DNA of 64,000 nt from CAIKBL01 sp964555355. Its GTDB lineage: Bacteria > Pseudomonadota > Gammaproteobacteria > Ga0077536. The stretch lies in contig CAZKRY010000018.1 in NCBI GenBank assembly GCA_964555355.1, forward strand, positions 38,223-102,222, in the 5' to 3' direction. The notes under the pieces were generated by a model, which was not told where the DNA came from, made no database searches, and saw nothing but the letters and a program-made list of their open reading frames with translations. Each line of letters starts with the position of its first letter. Position 1 is the first letter of the stretch. Position numbers and translations under genes: made by a program. Below are positions 26,618 to 36,297 of this stretch, in pieces.

Positions 26618-27479
26618 CGTGCGCTCGCACGAATTGCACAATTTCACGACACATGACGCTGTCAGGATCCGCAAGCGCTTCGATTATCGTGAAGTGGTTG
26701 TGATCCGGCGCGATGTAGAGGCGGGATTTCGTACCGCCGGCCACGAGGGCCTCGTGATATTCGCTTGACTGCCGTTGAAACTCCTTGGATTCCGCGCCAC
26801 CGACCGCCACTAACATCGGCCAACCGTTGGTCGGCACATGCAGACAAGGACTCTCTCGCTCGATGACTTCATGCGTCAATAAAATTTTAGGTTGCAGCCA
26901 GGAGTAGTGCAGCGGGCGTAGATCGAATACTCCGCTGATGGGGATGCCGGCACGAATGAGATTGGCGGGGAGACCGTATTCCCTTGGCCAATCGGTCGCG
27001 GCAAGCATGCCCACTTGCTGGCCGCCGGCGGAGTGGCCGCACACAAAGAGTTGATTGCGATCGCCGTTATAATCCCCGGCGTGTTGCCACAACCACGCGA
27101 CGACGGCCCGACTCTGGCGCGTGATTTCGCTAATCGAAACTTTGGGGCAAAGCGAATAATTGGTCACCACCACCGTGAAGCCGTGCGCCGCAAGCCCGAG
27201 CGCAACCAAATCAAACTCCTTGCTGCTTAACCTTCGCCAGTAACCGCCATGAATAAAAACGATGACCGGTGCGCCGGGATTGGTGGCGGGAAAGATATCC
27301 ATGGTCTCATCGACCGTCGGACCAAACCGCACGTCGAGCGCGCATTTGAGCGTGCCGCGCGCGCGGGCACTTTCTCCGACAAAAACTTCAATATGGGGCG
27401 CGAGCGAGGGCACCATGCGTTCGACGTTGTATTCGGTATCGATTTCTTCTTGGCTGGAGAACCCTCGGTATAGTTTCAT
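26607..27479 (-). CDS. alpha/beta hydrolase (esterase / arylformamidase-like)
   Basis: The 290-residue protein has the HGGYW oxyanion motif (IVFIHGGYWRRLSSKEF), the nucleophile elbow GHSAGG and a C-terminal catalytic His in APDHNHFTII. HGGYW and GHSAGG together are typical of the kynurenine-formamidase-like and carboxylesterase branch. The start at 27479 is supported by GAGG eight bases upstream; the longer frame lacks family similarity. It is convergent with the acyl-CoA dehydrogenase gene, the two 3' ends overlapping by 11 bases. It could hydrolyse a formamide or ester. No kynurenine pathway genes are nearby, so the natural substrate is open. Confidence 0.88.
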   Translation of the reverse strand: MKLYRGFSSQEEIDTEYNVERMVPSLAPHIEVFVGESARARGTLKCALDVRFGPTVDETMDIFPATNPGAPVIVFIHGGYWRRLSSKEFDLVALGLAAHGFTVVVTNYSLCPKVSISEITRQSRAVVAWLWQHAGDYNGDRNQLFVCGHSAGGQQVGMLAATDWPREYGLPANLIRAGIPISGVFDLRPLHYSWLQPKILLTHEVIERESPCLHVPTNGWPMLVAVGGAESKEFQRQSSEYHEALVAGGTKSRLYIAPDHNHFTIIEALADPDSVMCREIVQFVRAHVTR

Positions 27480-27808
27480 CGTTTGAACCTCGATGGGGCG
27501 AATGTAAGCGTCACAATTCCAGTATTGATCACGTAGGTTGCTTTGAAAGAATCTCGACCGTATCACTTCGTCATTGCAATGACGAGGGTATTTGTCTTTC
27601 ATCATGGCGAGCATCTTCGGGGAATCTCAAAGACGTTTCCAAAAGCCATCGAGGAAAAGCGCGGGTTTCATGGCGGCTTATTAGACTGATGGGATTCCCT
27701 TTCGCTTGCAGGTAGGGCTTCCTGTGCGGTATTGAAAGGTATTGAGGGGACAGATCACAATTCCCAACTCAACTCTAATTGTCCCGGATTTCCCTAACCA
27801 AAAATCAA
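27480..27808. other. intergenic region with palindrome and possible mobile-element scar
   Basis: About 330 bases without a supported gene, lying between divergent genes. An 18-base perfect palindrome centred on TCATTG/CAATGA lies at 27568-27585; its CGTCATTGC core also begins the repeat at 49.7 kb. Near 27742-27768 the phrase GAGGGGACAGATCACAATT resembles the short flanks often seen beside REP-associated transposase relics. No transposase frame remains. The glycosyltransferase start at 27809 has no good ribosome-binding site. Confidence 0.4.
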
Positions 27809-28435
27809 ATGATCGACCACGCATTCAGTTTATGGAACTTCAAACCGGACGAAACAGCGCCGTTTCCGTCGGCATTTGAGAGTGCCAATAAACAATTCAT
27901 CAAATCGTTTCGAGTGCTTGACCCACAAGACATTGAACCGTGTCTTGATGAGTTCCCCACGATTCAAAAGAATTGGTCTCGAATTTCTCCCTGGGTTGTT
28001 CGATCAGACCTAGCGCGCTTGCTACACGTGTATGCCCAAGGCGGTTTTTACTTTGATAGCGATTGCGAGATCCTGCGCGAGTTCCCGTCGATCGCGGAGT
28101 CGGCCGTGGTTTTTCTCGAAGCCATTCTGCCGACAGTCGCGATGTTGGGTCCGCGGGAGGAAAAAACGCCGGAGCGCCGCCTCCGAGTCGCAAACTATGC
28201 CTTTGGCGCAATGGTCCCGCGTCATCCTTTCTTCAAGGAGTGCCTCGAAGAATGCACGCGACGCTTAACGGTCCTGGACTTCACGGCCGCCACGCCGGAA
28301 GACGTGTTGTGGGTTTGCGGTCCGGATGTCATCACCTCAGTGTTTCATGACAATGAGTTCGCGGTGCGGCTGTTAGAATTTCGCTATTTGCGGCATCTTG
28401 CGCTTGGAGCTTGGCGGAACTATTTGTCACTCTAG
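27809..28435 (+). CDS. glycosyltransferase with DxD motif (Gly_transf_sug / OCH1-like)
   Basis: The 208-residue protein carries the diagnostic segment VRSDLARLLHVYAQGGFYFDSDCEIL at about 63-89. In this family the motif SDxxRxxxLxxxGGxYxDxD binds the nucleotide sugar through the DxD (DSD here). It is shorter than most relatives (about 240-330 residues), perhaps a compact or truncated form. ATG at 27809 gives the usual start MIDHAFSLWNFK; a TTG at 27779 is an alternative and neither has a clear ribosome-binding site. The coding sequence is AT-richer than its neighbours and lies between repeats, suggesting acquisition. No polysaccharide operon surrounds it. Confidence 0.82.
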   Translation: MIDHAFSLWNFKPDETAPFPSAFESANKQFIKSFRVLDPQDIEPCLDEFPTIQKNWSRISPWVVRSDLARLLHVYAQGGFYFDSDCEILREFPSIAESAVVFLEAILPTVAMLGPREEKTPERRLRVANYAFGAMVPRHPFFKECLEECTRRLTVLDFTAATPEDVLWVCGPDVITSVFHDNEFAVRLLEFRYLRHLALGAWRNYLSL

Positions 28436-28458
28436 GGCTGAAATGTGGCGCACGATTG

Positions 28459-28486
28459 TTGGGCTTCCTGCGTCAGCCCAACCTAC
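28459..28486. repeat. TTGGGCTTCC / GTAGGTTGGG dispersed palindromic repeat
   Basis: A 28-base imperfect palindrome in which TTGGGCT pairs with AGCCCAA, ending in CCTAC. The same element occurs at 41278, 43668, 49827 and 49927, with a sister version at 51351 and 51424. Here it lies 24 bases beyond the glycosyltransferase stop and faces a convergent operon, where a hairpin could end transcription. Confidence 0.85.
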
Positions 28487-28517
28487 CCGCTCGAGGGTAC
28501 GGAGTTATGAAATTAAC

Positions 28518-29147
28518 TCAGCTCACGATATTCGCCTCAGTCGCCGCGCGAAGCTCGGCTTCCGTGACCCCTTCGGCCACTTCGACAATCTTGAGGCCGC
28601 CGGGGACGACATCAAGCACGCCAAGATTGGTGATGATGCGATTAACGACGCCCTTACCGGTGAGCGGCAAGGTGCATTGGTGCAGTACCTTGCTTTCGCC
28701 CGCCTTGGATGCGTGATCCATCACCACGACCACACGCTTGACGCCGGCGACAAGATCCATGGCACCGCCCATGCCTTTGACCAGTTTTTCGGGGATCATC
28801 CAGTTCGCCAGATCGCCTGTTTCGGAAACTTCCATGCCGCCCAGGATCGCCATGTTGATCTTGCCGCCGCGGATCATCGCGAAGCTTTGCGCGGAATCGA
28901 AAAAAGCCGTTTGCGGTAGCTCGGTGATCGTTTGTTTGCCGGCGTTGATGAGGTCAGCGTCCTCCTCGCCTTCGTACGGGAACGGACCCATGCCCAACAT
29001 GCCGTTCTCAGATTGCAGCGTGACGCTTACGCCTTCAGGGATATAGTTGGCCACTAGCGTCGGAATGCCGATGCCTAGATTAACGTACCAGCCGTCCTGA
29101 AGTTCCTTGGCGGCGCGTGCCGCCATTTGATTACGATCCCAAGCCAT
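28518..29147 (-). CDS. scoB: 3-oxoacid CoA-transferase subunit B
   Basis: The 209-residue beta subunit of class I CoA-transferase carries the active-site Glu47 in LQSENGMLGMGP, which forms the glutamyl-CoA intermediate. GIGIPTLVANY and the GGMEVSETGDLANW segment are typical. With subunit A it moves CoA from succinyl-CoA (or acetyl-CoA) to a 3-oxoacid such as acetoacetate. The start has AAGGAG nearby. It lies 36 bases downstream of subunit A. The class I family also includes 3-oxoadipate CoA-transferase, which this sequence alone does not exclude. Confidence 0.93.
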   Translation of the reverse strand: MAWDRNQMAARAAKELQDGWYVNLGIGIPTLVANYIPEGVSVTLQSENGMLGMGPFPYEGEEDADLINAGKQTITELPQTAFFDSAQSFAMIRGGKINMAILGGMEVSETGDLANWMIPEKLVKGMGGAMDLVAGVKRVVVVMDHASKAGESKVLHQCTLPLTGKGVVNRIITNLGVLDVVPGGLKIVEVAEGVTEAELRAATEANIVS

Positions 29148-29183
29148 TAGTTTCTCCTTGCCGCCAAGATGTTCGCATGCCGG

Positions 29184-29885
29184 TTACGCCTGACGCTTGC
29201 GAACGGTGCGTTGTTCAATACGTTTTTCGTGCGTGCCTTGGATCAGGCGATGCACGTAGATGCCCGGTAGATGAATTTGATCGGGATTAAGCGAGCCTAA
29301 GGGCACGATCTCTTCAACTTCCACCACGCACACCTTGCCGCATGTTGCGGCCGGCGGATTGAAATTGCGCGCCGTTTTGCGGAACACCAAATTACCCGAC
29401 GGGTCCGCCTTCCAAGCTTTGACGATTGAAAGATCAGCGACGATACCGCGCTCTAATACGTACAACTGACCGTCAAACTCTTTATGTTCTTTGCCCTCGG
29501 CAATGACGGTACCGACGCCCGTTTTAGTATAAAAGCCTGGAATGCCCGCACCGCCGGCGCGCATACGTTCGGCCAACGTGCCTTGGGGATTAAATTCCAC
29601 CTCGAGCTCTTTTTGCAGGTACTGCCGCATGAACTCGGCATTCTCGCCCACATAAGAGGAGATCATTTTCTTGACCTGTTTGCCTTCCAAAAGCTGACCG
29701 AGGCCAAAGCCGTCCACGCCTGCGTTGTTGGACGCGATGGTGAGACCTTTAGTACCGCGCCGTTTGATCTCGGCGATGAGTAATTCCGGAATGCCGCATA
29801 GGCCAAAGCCTCCCGCAGCAATCAGCATGCCGTCGAATAGTAGGCCTTCTAACGCCGCGCCTGCATTGGGATAAATTTTTTTCAT
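29184..29885 (-). CDS. scoA: 3-oxoacid CoA-transferase subunit A
   Basis: The 233-residue alpha subunit has the CoA-binding glycine-rich stretch MLIAAGGFGLCGIPE at about 20-34, the ASNNAGVDGFGLG segment and the RAGGAGIPGFYTKTG loop typical of the family. It pairs with the subunit B gene just downstream. Together they would activate a 3-oxoacid for thiolytic cleavage; a thiolase is encoded 9 kb away and not in this operon. The ribosome-binding site is weak. Confidence 0.93.
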   Translation of the reverse strand: MKKIYPNAGAALEGLLFDGMLIAAGGFGLCGIPELLIAEIKRRGTKGLTIASNNAGVDGFGLGQLLEGKQVKKMISSYVGENAEFMRQYLQKELEVEFNPQGTLAERMRAGGAGIPGFYTKTGVGTVIAEGKEHKEFDGQLYVLERGIVADLSIVKAWKADPSGNLVFRKTARNFNPPAATCGKVCVVEVEEIVPLGSLNPDQIHLPGIYVHRLIQGTHEKRIEQRTVRKRQA

Positions 29886-30066
29886 GGGATATCTAGTGTC
29901 CTCTTGGCCGTCATGCTGCCCGCAAGGTTAGTAGTCCACGGTTTCAAAATGCCGCAGGCAGAGCCGGGAAGCATAAACGCTGTCAATTTTGAAATCGAGT
30001 TCAAATTCGCGGGCCGAAATCGTGGTCTTTGAACATTCTGTCGCTGCGACAAGACGCTCGCGTCTG

Positions 30067-31110
30067 TCACACAAACGGCATCACTTCCGTCGCAAACCGC
30101 TCCAACTTACGTTTCGATGCCGCGAAATCCTGCGAAGTCACAAACACCGCGATATCGGTGATCCCGGCTTCTTTCAATTCACGCGCTTTGGCGATGCAAT
30201 CGTTTGGCGTGCCAGCAATGCAGCACTTCATCGCGACTTCATCCGGAATTAGATTGCGGTGTTTGGCCGTGAGATCGAGATGTTGATCAAAACGATAAGC
30301 CTCGCTGACGGCGCGCACGGTATCCGCATGTTCCACGCCAAGGCAGGCCGGTAGATAAGGTTTGCGCGCGATGTTGCGCGCGGCGGTGGCGCGCACTTGA
30401 TCGAGCGCCGGGCCACGGGTGTCTTCCACCGCACCGTCGATCGCGGCGATGAAGCGCAATTGCGCCGGATCGCGGCCGGCGCGCAAGGCGCCGTTCCGCG
30501 CGGCGGCAACGGTTGCGCGTGCGCCTTCCGCATTACCGCCCATGTGACCGTCGACGATGATGCCATCGTAAAGCTCGCCGGCGAGTTCAACTGCCTTCGG
30601 TCCCATGCAGGCCAACTCCAATGGCAGCTTACCCCATTCCCCGGCACCTTCCAGGTGCACTTGATTGACCATGCCCCAGGTGCCTTCGCGGCGTAATGCG
30701 CCCGGCACATAGGGCGCCACGGCCTCGCCGTTTAACAGTGAGCGCATGTAGACGGTGGCTTCGCGAATATCGTTCAACTTGGCCGGCGACAAACCGGCCG
30801 TCCGCACGGCAGAATCGCCTGCGCCCACCCCGAGCACCGCGCGCCCTTGGCTCACCATGTTGATAGTCATGATGGCGTTCGCGGTCACCGCCGGATGGCG
30901 CGTGATGGTATTGGTGACGCCCGGTCCCAACCGCACTTTGCTAGTGGCCGCGGCGCAGAGGCCGAGCGCAATCCATGCATCGTTCCACAGCATTTGCGAA
31001 TCCCCAATGTAGACCGATTCGTAGCCATGGGCGTCGGCAAACTTGGCAAGCTCCACCACCGGCGTGAGAGTGGTGCCGGAAAAGGGCCAGATCATAGTGC
31101 TAAAACGCAT
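30067..31110 (-). CDS. LLM-class (luciferase-like) oxidoreductase, MER-like
   Basis: The 347-residue TIM-barrel protein belongs to the bacterial-luciferase superfamily, in the group resembling F420-dependent methylene-tetrahydromethanopterin reductase. MRFSTMIWPFSGTTLTPVVELAKFADAHGYESVYIGDS, GPGVTNTITRHPAVTANA and GRAVLGVGAGDSA are characteristic. Whether it uses F420 or FMN cannot be told. The start at 31110 follows GAGGAATGCG; the longer frame lacks family sequence. It is divergent from an acyl-CoA ligase gene 114 bases away, so the two may share a control region. The substrate is unknown. Confidence 0.88.
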   Translation of the reverse strand: MRFSTMIWPFSGTTLTPVVELAKFADAHGYESVYIGDSQMLWNDAWIALGLCAAATSKVRLGPGVTNTITRHPAVTANAIMTINMVSQGRAVLGVGAGDSAVRTAGLSPAKLNDIREATVYMRSLLNGEAVAPYVPGALRREGTWGMVNQVHLEGAGEWGKLPLELACMGPKAVELAGELYDGIIVDGHMGGNAEGARATVAAARNGALRAGRDPAQLRFIAAIDGAVEDTRGPALDQVRATAARNIARKPYLPACLGVEHADTVRAVSEAYRFDQHLDLTAKHRNLIPDEVAMKCCIAGTPNDCIAKARELKEAGITDIAVFVTSQDFAASKRKLERFATEVMPFV

Positions 31111-31224
31111 CGCATTCCTCGTTGTTTCCAGACAGGATGGCCGGCAATGTAGCATAGGGTTTTGACGCGGACCCACCGGTCCTGTGCCAACGCCGGCCTA
31201 ACTAAAACCTGTAGCAGCTACGCC

Positions 31225-32757
31225 ATGACCGAGTCCTTCACGACCGCCCCGGCGCCAACCAGCGTGGTGCATCTTTTGATTGAAGCCGCCCGGTTAAACC
31301 CGGAGGGCGAGGCATTGGTCTGCGGTGAGTCGCGGCTGACTTATGGCCAATATTTAAACTGCGCGATCCGCTTCGCGAATGAACTCATCGCACTCGGCGC
31401 GAAAGGCGAGCGCGTCGCGTTGTTGCTGGGCAATTCAGCGGATATTTGTATCGCGATGTTCGCCTCACATCTTGCCGGCGCACAGGCTGTGCCGCTAAAT
31501 CCGGCGTATACCGCGAGTGAGCTACGCCCACAGCTTGAGGACGCCGCGCCGCATGTGCTGATTGGCGATCACACCAATGCCGCGCGTGATGCTGCGCTTG
31601 TCGCCGAGATTGGCATTGCGCATCGGATCATCTGCGGACTTCATACGCGTCGATTGGACGATGCGCCACCGTTGGAAGTTACGTTGAACGGTGCGCTGCC
31701 GCAGGCCGAGGATCTGGCGACACTTCAATTCACCGGCGGCACCACCGGTCGCTCCAAAGGCGCTAATCTCACGCATGGCGCGATGGCGCTAAATCTCGTG
31801 CAACGCGCGGCTGTGCTGCCCGCGCGCGCGGACTGCGAACGCATTCTGTGTGTTATGCCGCTCTTTCACGTGTATGCCATTCACATGTGTTTGCATAACG
31901 CCGTGTATTGCCGCGGCACGTTGGTCATTCTGCCGCGCTACCAGCCGGATGAATTGATCGCTTTGCTCGCGCGAGAGCGCATCACAATATTTGCCGGCAG
32001 CCCAACGCTCTTCACGGGGCTGCTTCACTACGCACCGTTTGCCGCGGCCGATTTTTCTCATTTGCAGGTCACCTACTCCGGTGCGTCCGCTCTGCCCTCT
32101 GAATTGCTCGATCGCTGGGAAACGTTGACGGGTACTCCGGTGATTGAAGGTTACGGCCAAACGGAAGCCGGCCCCGTCGCCTCATTTAATCCGTTGCACG
32201 GCATACGCAAGGCATCGTCTGTCGGCGTCGCGCTGCCGGGCGTCGGCATCGAAATCGTCGATCTGGATTCCGGCACGCGCGTCCTGCCCGCCGGCACCGC
32301 GGGGGAAATCCGCATCCGCGGGCCGCAGATCATGCGCGACTATCGCGACCGGCCGATTGATACCGCGGCCGCGATTAGAGAAGGTTGGCTCTATACCGGC
32401 GACATCGGTGAGTTTGATGCTGATGGATATCTCTATATCCGCGGGCGCAAGAAAGAGATGATGATCGTCTCCGGCTACAACGTGTACCCGCGAGAAGTGG
32501 AAGACGTGTTGTTGCGCGCACCGGATATCGCTGAGTGCGCGGTGCTCGGTAAGCCTGATGCGCATCACGGCGAACTTCCGCTCGCCATCGTGGTACCGCG
32601 CGCTGGCGCCACGCTCAACATCGAAGCGCTGCACGCGCACTGCGCACAGCACTTGGCGCGTTACAAACAGCCGGCGGAGTATCGCATCGTCGAGAGTCTG
32701 CCGAAGACTTCGGTAGGGAAGCTTGATCGCATAGCGTTGAAACTGCAGAGCTTGTAG
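31225..32757 (+). CDS. AMP-forming acyl-CoA synthetase / ligase
   Basis: The 510-residue adenylate-forming enzyme shows the P-loop-like FTGGTTGRSKGANLTH, the YGQTEAGP motif, YTGDIGEFD and the C-terminal RGRKKEMMIVSGYNVYP hinge. The catalytic Lys is in KTSVGKLDR. It activates a carboxylic acid to its CoA thioester via acyl-AMP. The ATG at 31225 removes a 21-residue non-family extension. It is divergent from the LLM oxidoreductase, and its transcript could continue toward the MFS gene (167-base gap). The acid is unknown. Confidence 0.92.
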   Translation: MTESFTTAPAPTSVVHLLIEAARLNPEGEALVCGESRLTYGQYLNCAIRFANELIALGAKGERVALLLGNSADICIAMFASHLAGAQAVPLNPAYTASELRPQLEDAAPHVLIGDHTNAARDAALVAEIGIAHRIICGLHTRRLDDAPPLEVTLNGALPQAEDLATLQFTGGTTGRSKGANLTHGAMALNLVQRAAVLPARADCERILCVMPLFHVYAIHMCLHNAVYCRGTLVILPRYQPDELIALLARERITIFAGSPTLFTGLLHYAPFAAADFSHLQVTYSGASALPSELLDRWETLTGTPVIEGYGQTEAGPVASFNPLHGIRKASSVGVALPGVGIEIVDLDSGTRVLPAGTAGEIRIRGPQIMRDYRDRPIDTAAAIREGWLYTGDIGEFDADGYLYIRGRKKEMMIVSGYNVYPREVEDVLLRAPDIAECAVLGKPDAHHGELPLAIVVPRAGATLNIEALHAHCAQHLARYKQPAEYRIVESLPKTSVGKLDRIALKLQSL

Positions 32758-32924
32758 TTGTAGCTACAGCTCATCGCGCGTTTTGAACCCACCCTATCCA
32801 GATTTAAGCTGCGCTGTCGGTCATCGTGAGCTCCTGTCTCGTCCGAACGAAATCGAGGCACGCGCAAATTTATCGGAGTACTCAAGCCTTGTTTCACCCT
32901 TTTATTTAGCTCAAAGTCCTCGCT

Positions 32925-34265
32925 ATGGCGACGACCGAAAGCTTGAACGACGCGCCCGTGAACAATACCTGGCCCGCGCCGGCACGCGCGTGGACCATGC
33001 TCGGCGTACTCACGCTTGCTTATATTCTGTCGTTCGTCGATCGCATGGTCTTTGGACTTCTGATCGCACCCATCCGCGCCGAGTTCGCGATCAACGATAC
33101 GGTATTCAGCCTGCTCTACGGCTTCGGTTTCGCGTGTTTTTATACGTTGCTCGGGATCCCACTCGGCTGGGCAGCGGACCGCTACAACCGACGTAATCTC
33201 GCGGCCGTTGGGATTGCCGCGTGGAGCATGATGACGGCGGCGTGTGGCATGGCTCGGAGTTTCGTTGAACTTGCGCTCGCGCGCATCGCGGTGGGAATTG
33301 GCGAGGCGACGTTGACTCCGGCTGCTTATTCGATAGCCGGAGACAGTTTTCCGCCGCACAAACTTGGCCGCGCGCTCTCGGTGTTTGTGATCGGCTGGCC
33401 GCTCGGCATTGGCCTCGCGCTCATCATCGGGGGACAGGTCATTCGTTGGGTCGATGCACAGGCGGCGTTGACGATTCCCTTGTTGGGCACGATCGGATCT
33501 TGGCGGGCGGTTTTTGTGATTGTCGGACTCCCGGGGCTTCTAATTGCCTTACTCACATGCTTCCTGCGTGAACCGGAACGCCGCCAACCAAGAGCCGGTC
33601 GCGCCGCCGGTGCGTTGTGGGCCACGGGTCGTCATCTATGGACCCATTGGCAAGCTTATGCTTGCCTGACTGTAGGTTTCTCGATGCTGAGCATCGTCAT
33701 GAACACCTATCAGTTATGGGGTGTGCAGTACTTCGTGCGCGTGCATGCGTTTCCCATCGCGCGCGCGGGATTGTGGGTTGGCACCGTGATCGCGCTGTTC
33801 GGCACGCTGGGTATTCTGACCGGCGGCTGGCTTCACGATCGCCTACGCGCCGCCGGCCGCACGGATGCCGCGCTGCGCGTCGGTCGCCTCGCGGCGCTTG
33901 CGATGCTACCAAGCGCGGCCTGTGCTACGTTGCTACCGGACCCTAATGTGGCAATCCTCGCGATGATCCCCATCGGATTTTTTACCAGCTTTGGTTTTGG
34001 CGCGAGCGGCGCCGCGATTGTGTTGCTGACGCCCTCACACATGCGTGCGAGCGTCTCGGCGGTGTACCTCTTCGTCCTCAATATGGTCGCCATGGGTTTG
34101 GGGCCCTTACTCACCGCGGCGTTGAACGATCATGTCTTTGAGAGCGATATGGCGGTCGGCAAATCCGTCGCGATCGTCGCGACCAGCGCATTGCTGTTTG
34201 CCACACTCCTCTTTTCACTTGGGCTTCCGCGCATCCGCGCGCTCGCCAATGGCGCGGCGACATGA
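32925..34265 (+). CDS. major facilitator superfamily transporter
   Basis: The 446-residue protein has about twelve hydrophobic helices. The loop between helices 2 and 3 reads GWAADRYNRRN, the classical MFS motif (GxxxDRxxRR). The overall pattern (VGIGEATLTPAAYSIAGDSFPPHKLG) resembles the spinster-like/organic anion branch. Its stop overlaps the start of the second HyuA as ATGA, so transporter and enzyme are made together. That strongly suggests uptake of the HyuAB substrate or release of the product. A start at 32925 is used; the ribosome-binding site is poor. Confidence 0.92.
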   Translation: MATTESLNDAPVNNTWPAPARAWTMLGVLTLAYILSFVDRMVFGLLIAPIRAEFAINDTVFSLLYGFGFACFYTLLGIPLGWAADRYNRRNLAAVGIAAWSMMTAACGMARSFVELALARIAVGIGEATLTPAAYSIAGDSFPPHKLGRALSVFVIGWPLGIGLALIIGGQVIRWVDAQAALTIPLLGTIGSWRAVFVIVGLPGLLIALLTCFLREPERRQPRAGRAAGALWATGRHLWTHWQAYACLTVGFSMLSIVMNTYQLWGVQYFVRVHAFPIARAGLWVGTVIALFGTLGILTGGWLHDRLRAAGRTDAALRVGRLAALAMLPSAACATLLPDPNVAILAMIPIGFFTSFGFGASGAAIVLLTPSHMRASVSAVYLFVLNMVAMGLGPLLTAALNDHVFESDMAVGKSVAIVATSALLFATLLFSLGLPRIRALANGAAT

Positions 34266-36295
34266 TGCGCGGCGGCAGCGATATCGGCGGTACGTTCACG
34301 GATGTCATCGTCTTTGAGCCGACCACGCAAGAGATCCGGCTCGCCAAAGTGCCAACTACGCGCAATTTAAGCGAAGCCGTCCTGAACGGCATCGCCGCCA
34401 CTGGCCAGCGCGTGGCCGATCTCGAAATGCTGGTGCACGGCTCAACCGTGGTCATCAATGCGTTACTCGAACGCAAAGGCGTACCCACTGCGCTGGTGAC
34501 CACCGCGGGTTTTCGCGATGTTTACGAAATTGGCCGGATCAATCGCCCGGATTCGTTCAATGTGTTCTTTAAGAAACATGAACCGCTCGTGCCGCGCGAA
34601 TGGCGGTTCGAGATCGTCGAACGAATGCTGCCAGATCGCGTGCTGACGGCGCCGACCGATGCCGATATCGCGGCGCTCGTCGCAACACTTGCCAAGGTAC
34701 CTGTCTCAAGCGTTGCCATTTGTTTGCTCCACGCTTATGCGAATCCGGCACACGAGATAACGCTGAAAGCGGCCCTATCACTGGGCTTGCCCGGTCGCTT
34801 TATCACCGTGTCGCACGAGCTGACGCGCGAATATCGCGAATACGAGCGTACCTCGACCGTGGTCGCCAACGCCTACGTCGGTCCCATCGTCGATCGTTAT
34901 CTCTCAGACTTATCCGCCGAGCTTATCCGGCGATCGTTCGTGGGCGATTTTCATCTCATGCAGTCCAATGGCGGGCTAGTGGGAGCGCGCGAAGCGCGGC
35001 GCGATTGCATTTCGCTGATCGAGTCCGGCCCCGCGGGCGGTGTCATCGGCACGCAGCAAGTGTTGGCGGATGTTGGCGTTGCGTCGGGCGTTGCTTTTGA
35101 TATGGGCGGCACCACCGCGAAAGCCGGCGTGGTTGAAGACGGTGTGCCGCGCGTTGCGCATCAATATTTTATCGGCCCCTATGCCACGGGCTTACCGGTG
35201 CTGACACCGGTCATGGATATTCACGAGGTTGGCACCGGCGGCGGCAGCATCGCCGTGGTAACGGAATTCGGAGAACTTCGCGTTGGACCCCGCAGTGCAG
35301 GTGCTGAACCCGGACCGGCGAGTTATGGTCACGGCGGACAAGAAGCGACCGTCACGGACGCGAATGTGGTGCTCGGGCGCCTGCACCCGGGATTACCGCT
35401 CGCGGGTTCCCTGACACTCGATGCGGGCGCGGCACGCGAGGCGATTGCGGCACGCGTCGCCAAACCGCTCGGCGTGAGTATCGAAGAAGCCGCCGCCGGA
35501 ATCGTGCGTGTTGCGAACACCGCGATGGCCTTTGCAATCAGCGCGGTCACCATCGAGCGCGGGTTGAACCCGGCGGACTTTGTGCTCATCGCCTATGGCG
35601 GTGCCGGTCCCTTGCACGCCACGCACATTGCACGTGAGCTTGCGATGCGGCGCGTGGTGGTGCCGCCCAACCCTGGCGTATTCAGTGCCTACGGCATGTT
35701 GTTCGCGGACCCACAAGGATATGCCTCACGCACCCGTATTACGCGCCTCACCGAAGATACGTTACGCACGCTCGATAAAATCGTTGATGAAATGATTAAA
35801 GAGGCTACGGCCCGGTTAACCCGAACGCCGAACGCGCAAGATCGGATCGATCTATTCGCCGATATGCGCTACGTCGGGCAGGAACATACGGTCACCGTGC
35901 CGCTGGAACGTGATCTCGTCCGCCACGGGCGCGCGGATGAAATCAAAGCGCGGTTTGATGCCGTGCATGAACGCACCTACGCGCATAGCGCGGCGAGAGA
36001 ACCGGCGGAAATCGTGACCTTACGGTGTAGCGTGACCATGGCGTCCACCAAGCCAAGTTTTGTACCGCTCACGCGACGTTCCGGTAGCGCGGCACCGCGT
36101 TTCCTGGCGCCCGTTTGGTTGAGTGGCGCCGCGGCGACGGAGATCCCGTTCTACGCACGCGATGAATTGGCCGCCGAGCAAGTCATTCGCGGCCCGGCGG
36201 TCGTCTTTGAAAATACCACATCGACGCTCCTAGTCCACGGCGACACGGCGCGTGTACACCGTCACGGTCATTTGCTGATCGATATCGAGGAGTAA
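34262..36295 (+). CDS. hydantoinase/oxoprolinase subunit A (HyuA), module 2
   Basis: The 677-residue protein has SDIGGTFTDVIV in place of the usual VDxGGTFTD at its N-terminus, FDMGGTTAKAG near 280 and VGTGGGSIAV after it, and MRYVGQEHTV in the C-terminal domain. It is shorter than module 1 and about as similar to module 3 as expected for paralogues, not a recent duplicate. Tandem ATGs at 34262 and 34265 overlap the MFS stop. It acts with the HyuB directly downstream (two-base gap). TTAKAG after the second glycine pair is characteristic of the branch containing acetophenone-carboxylase-like and N-methylhydantoinase-like proteins. Substrate undetermined. Confidence 0.92.
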   Translation: MMRGGSDIGGTFTDVIVFEPTTQEIRLAKVPTTRNLSEAVLNGIAATGQRVADLEMLVHGSTVVINALLERKGVPTALVTTAGFRDVYEIGRINRPDSFNVFFKKHEPLVPREWRFEIVERMLPDRVLTAPTDADIAALVATLAKVPVSSVAICLLHAYANPAHEITLKAALSLGLPGRFITVSHELTREYREYERTSTVVANAYVGPIVDRYLSDLSAELIRRSFVGDFHLMQSNGGLVGAREARRDCISLIESGPAGGVIGTQQVLADVGVASGVAFDMGGTTAKAGVVEDGVPRVAHQYFIGPYATGLPVLTPVMDIHEVGTGGGSIAVVTEFGELRVGPRSAGAEPGPASYGHGGQEATVTDANVVLGRLHPGLPLAGSLTLDAGAAREAIAARVAKPLGVSIEEAAAGIVRVANTAMAFAISAVTIERGLNPADFVLIAYGGAGPLHATHIARELAMRRVVVPPNPGVFSAYGMLFADPQGYASRTRITRLTEDTLRTLDKIVDEMIKEATARLTRTPNAQDRIDLFADMRYVGQEHTVTVPLERDLVRHGRADEIKARFDAVHERTYAHSAAREPAEIVTLRCSVTMASTKPSFVPLTRRSGSAAPRFLAPVWLSGAAATEIPFYARDELAAEQVIRGPAVVFENTTSTLLVHGDTARVHRHGHLLIDIEE

Positions 36296-36297
36296 CG

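Noticed and set aside
32740..32780. Possible terminator after the acyl-CoA ligase (TGTAG ... CTACA)
   Set aside because: The stem is five bases with no T-run; chance is likely.
32661..33359. 232-codon minus-strand frame
   Set aside because: It is antisense to the acyl-CoA ligase end and the MFS start, is rich in Arg and His as expected of shadows, and has no recognisable domain.
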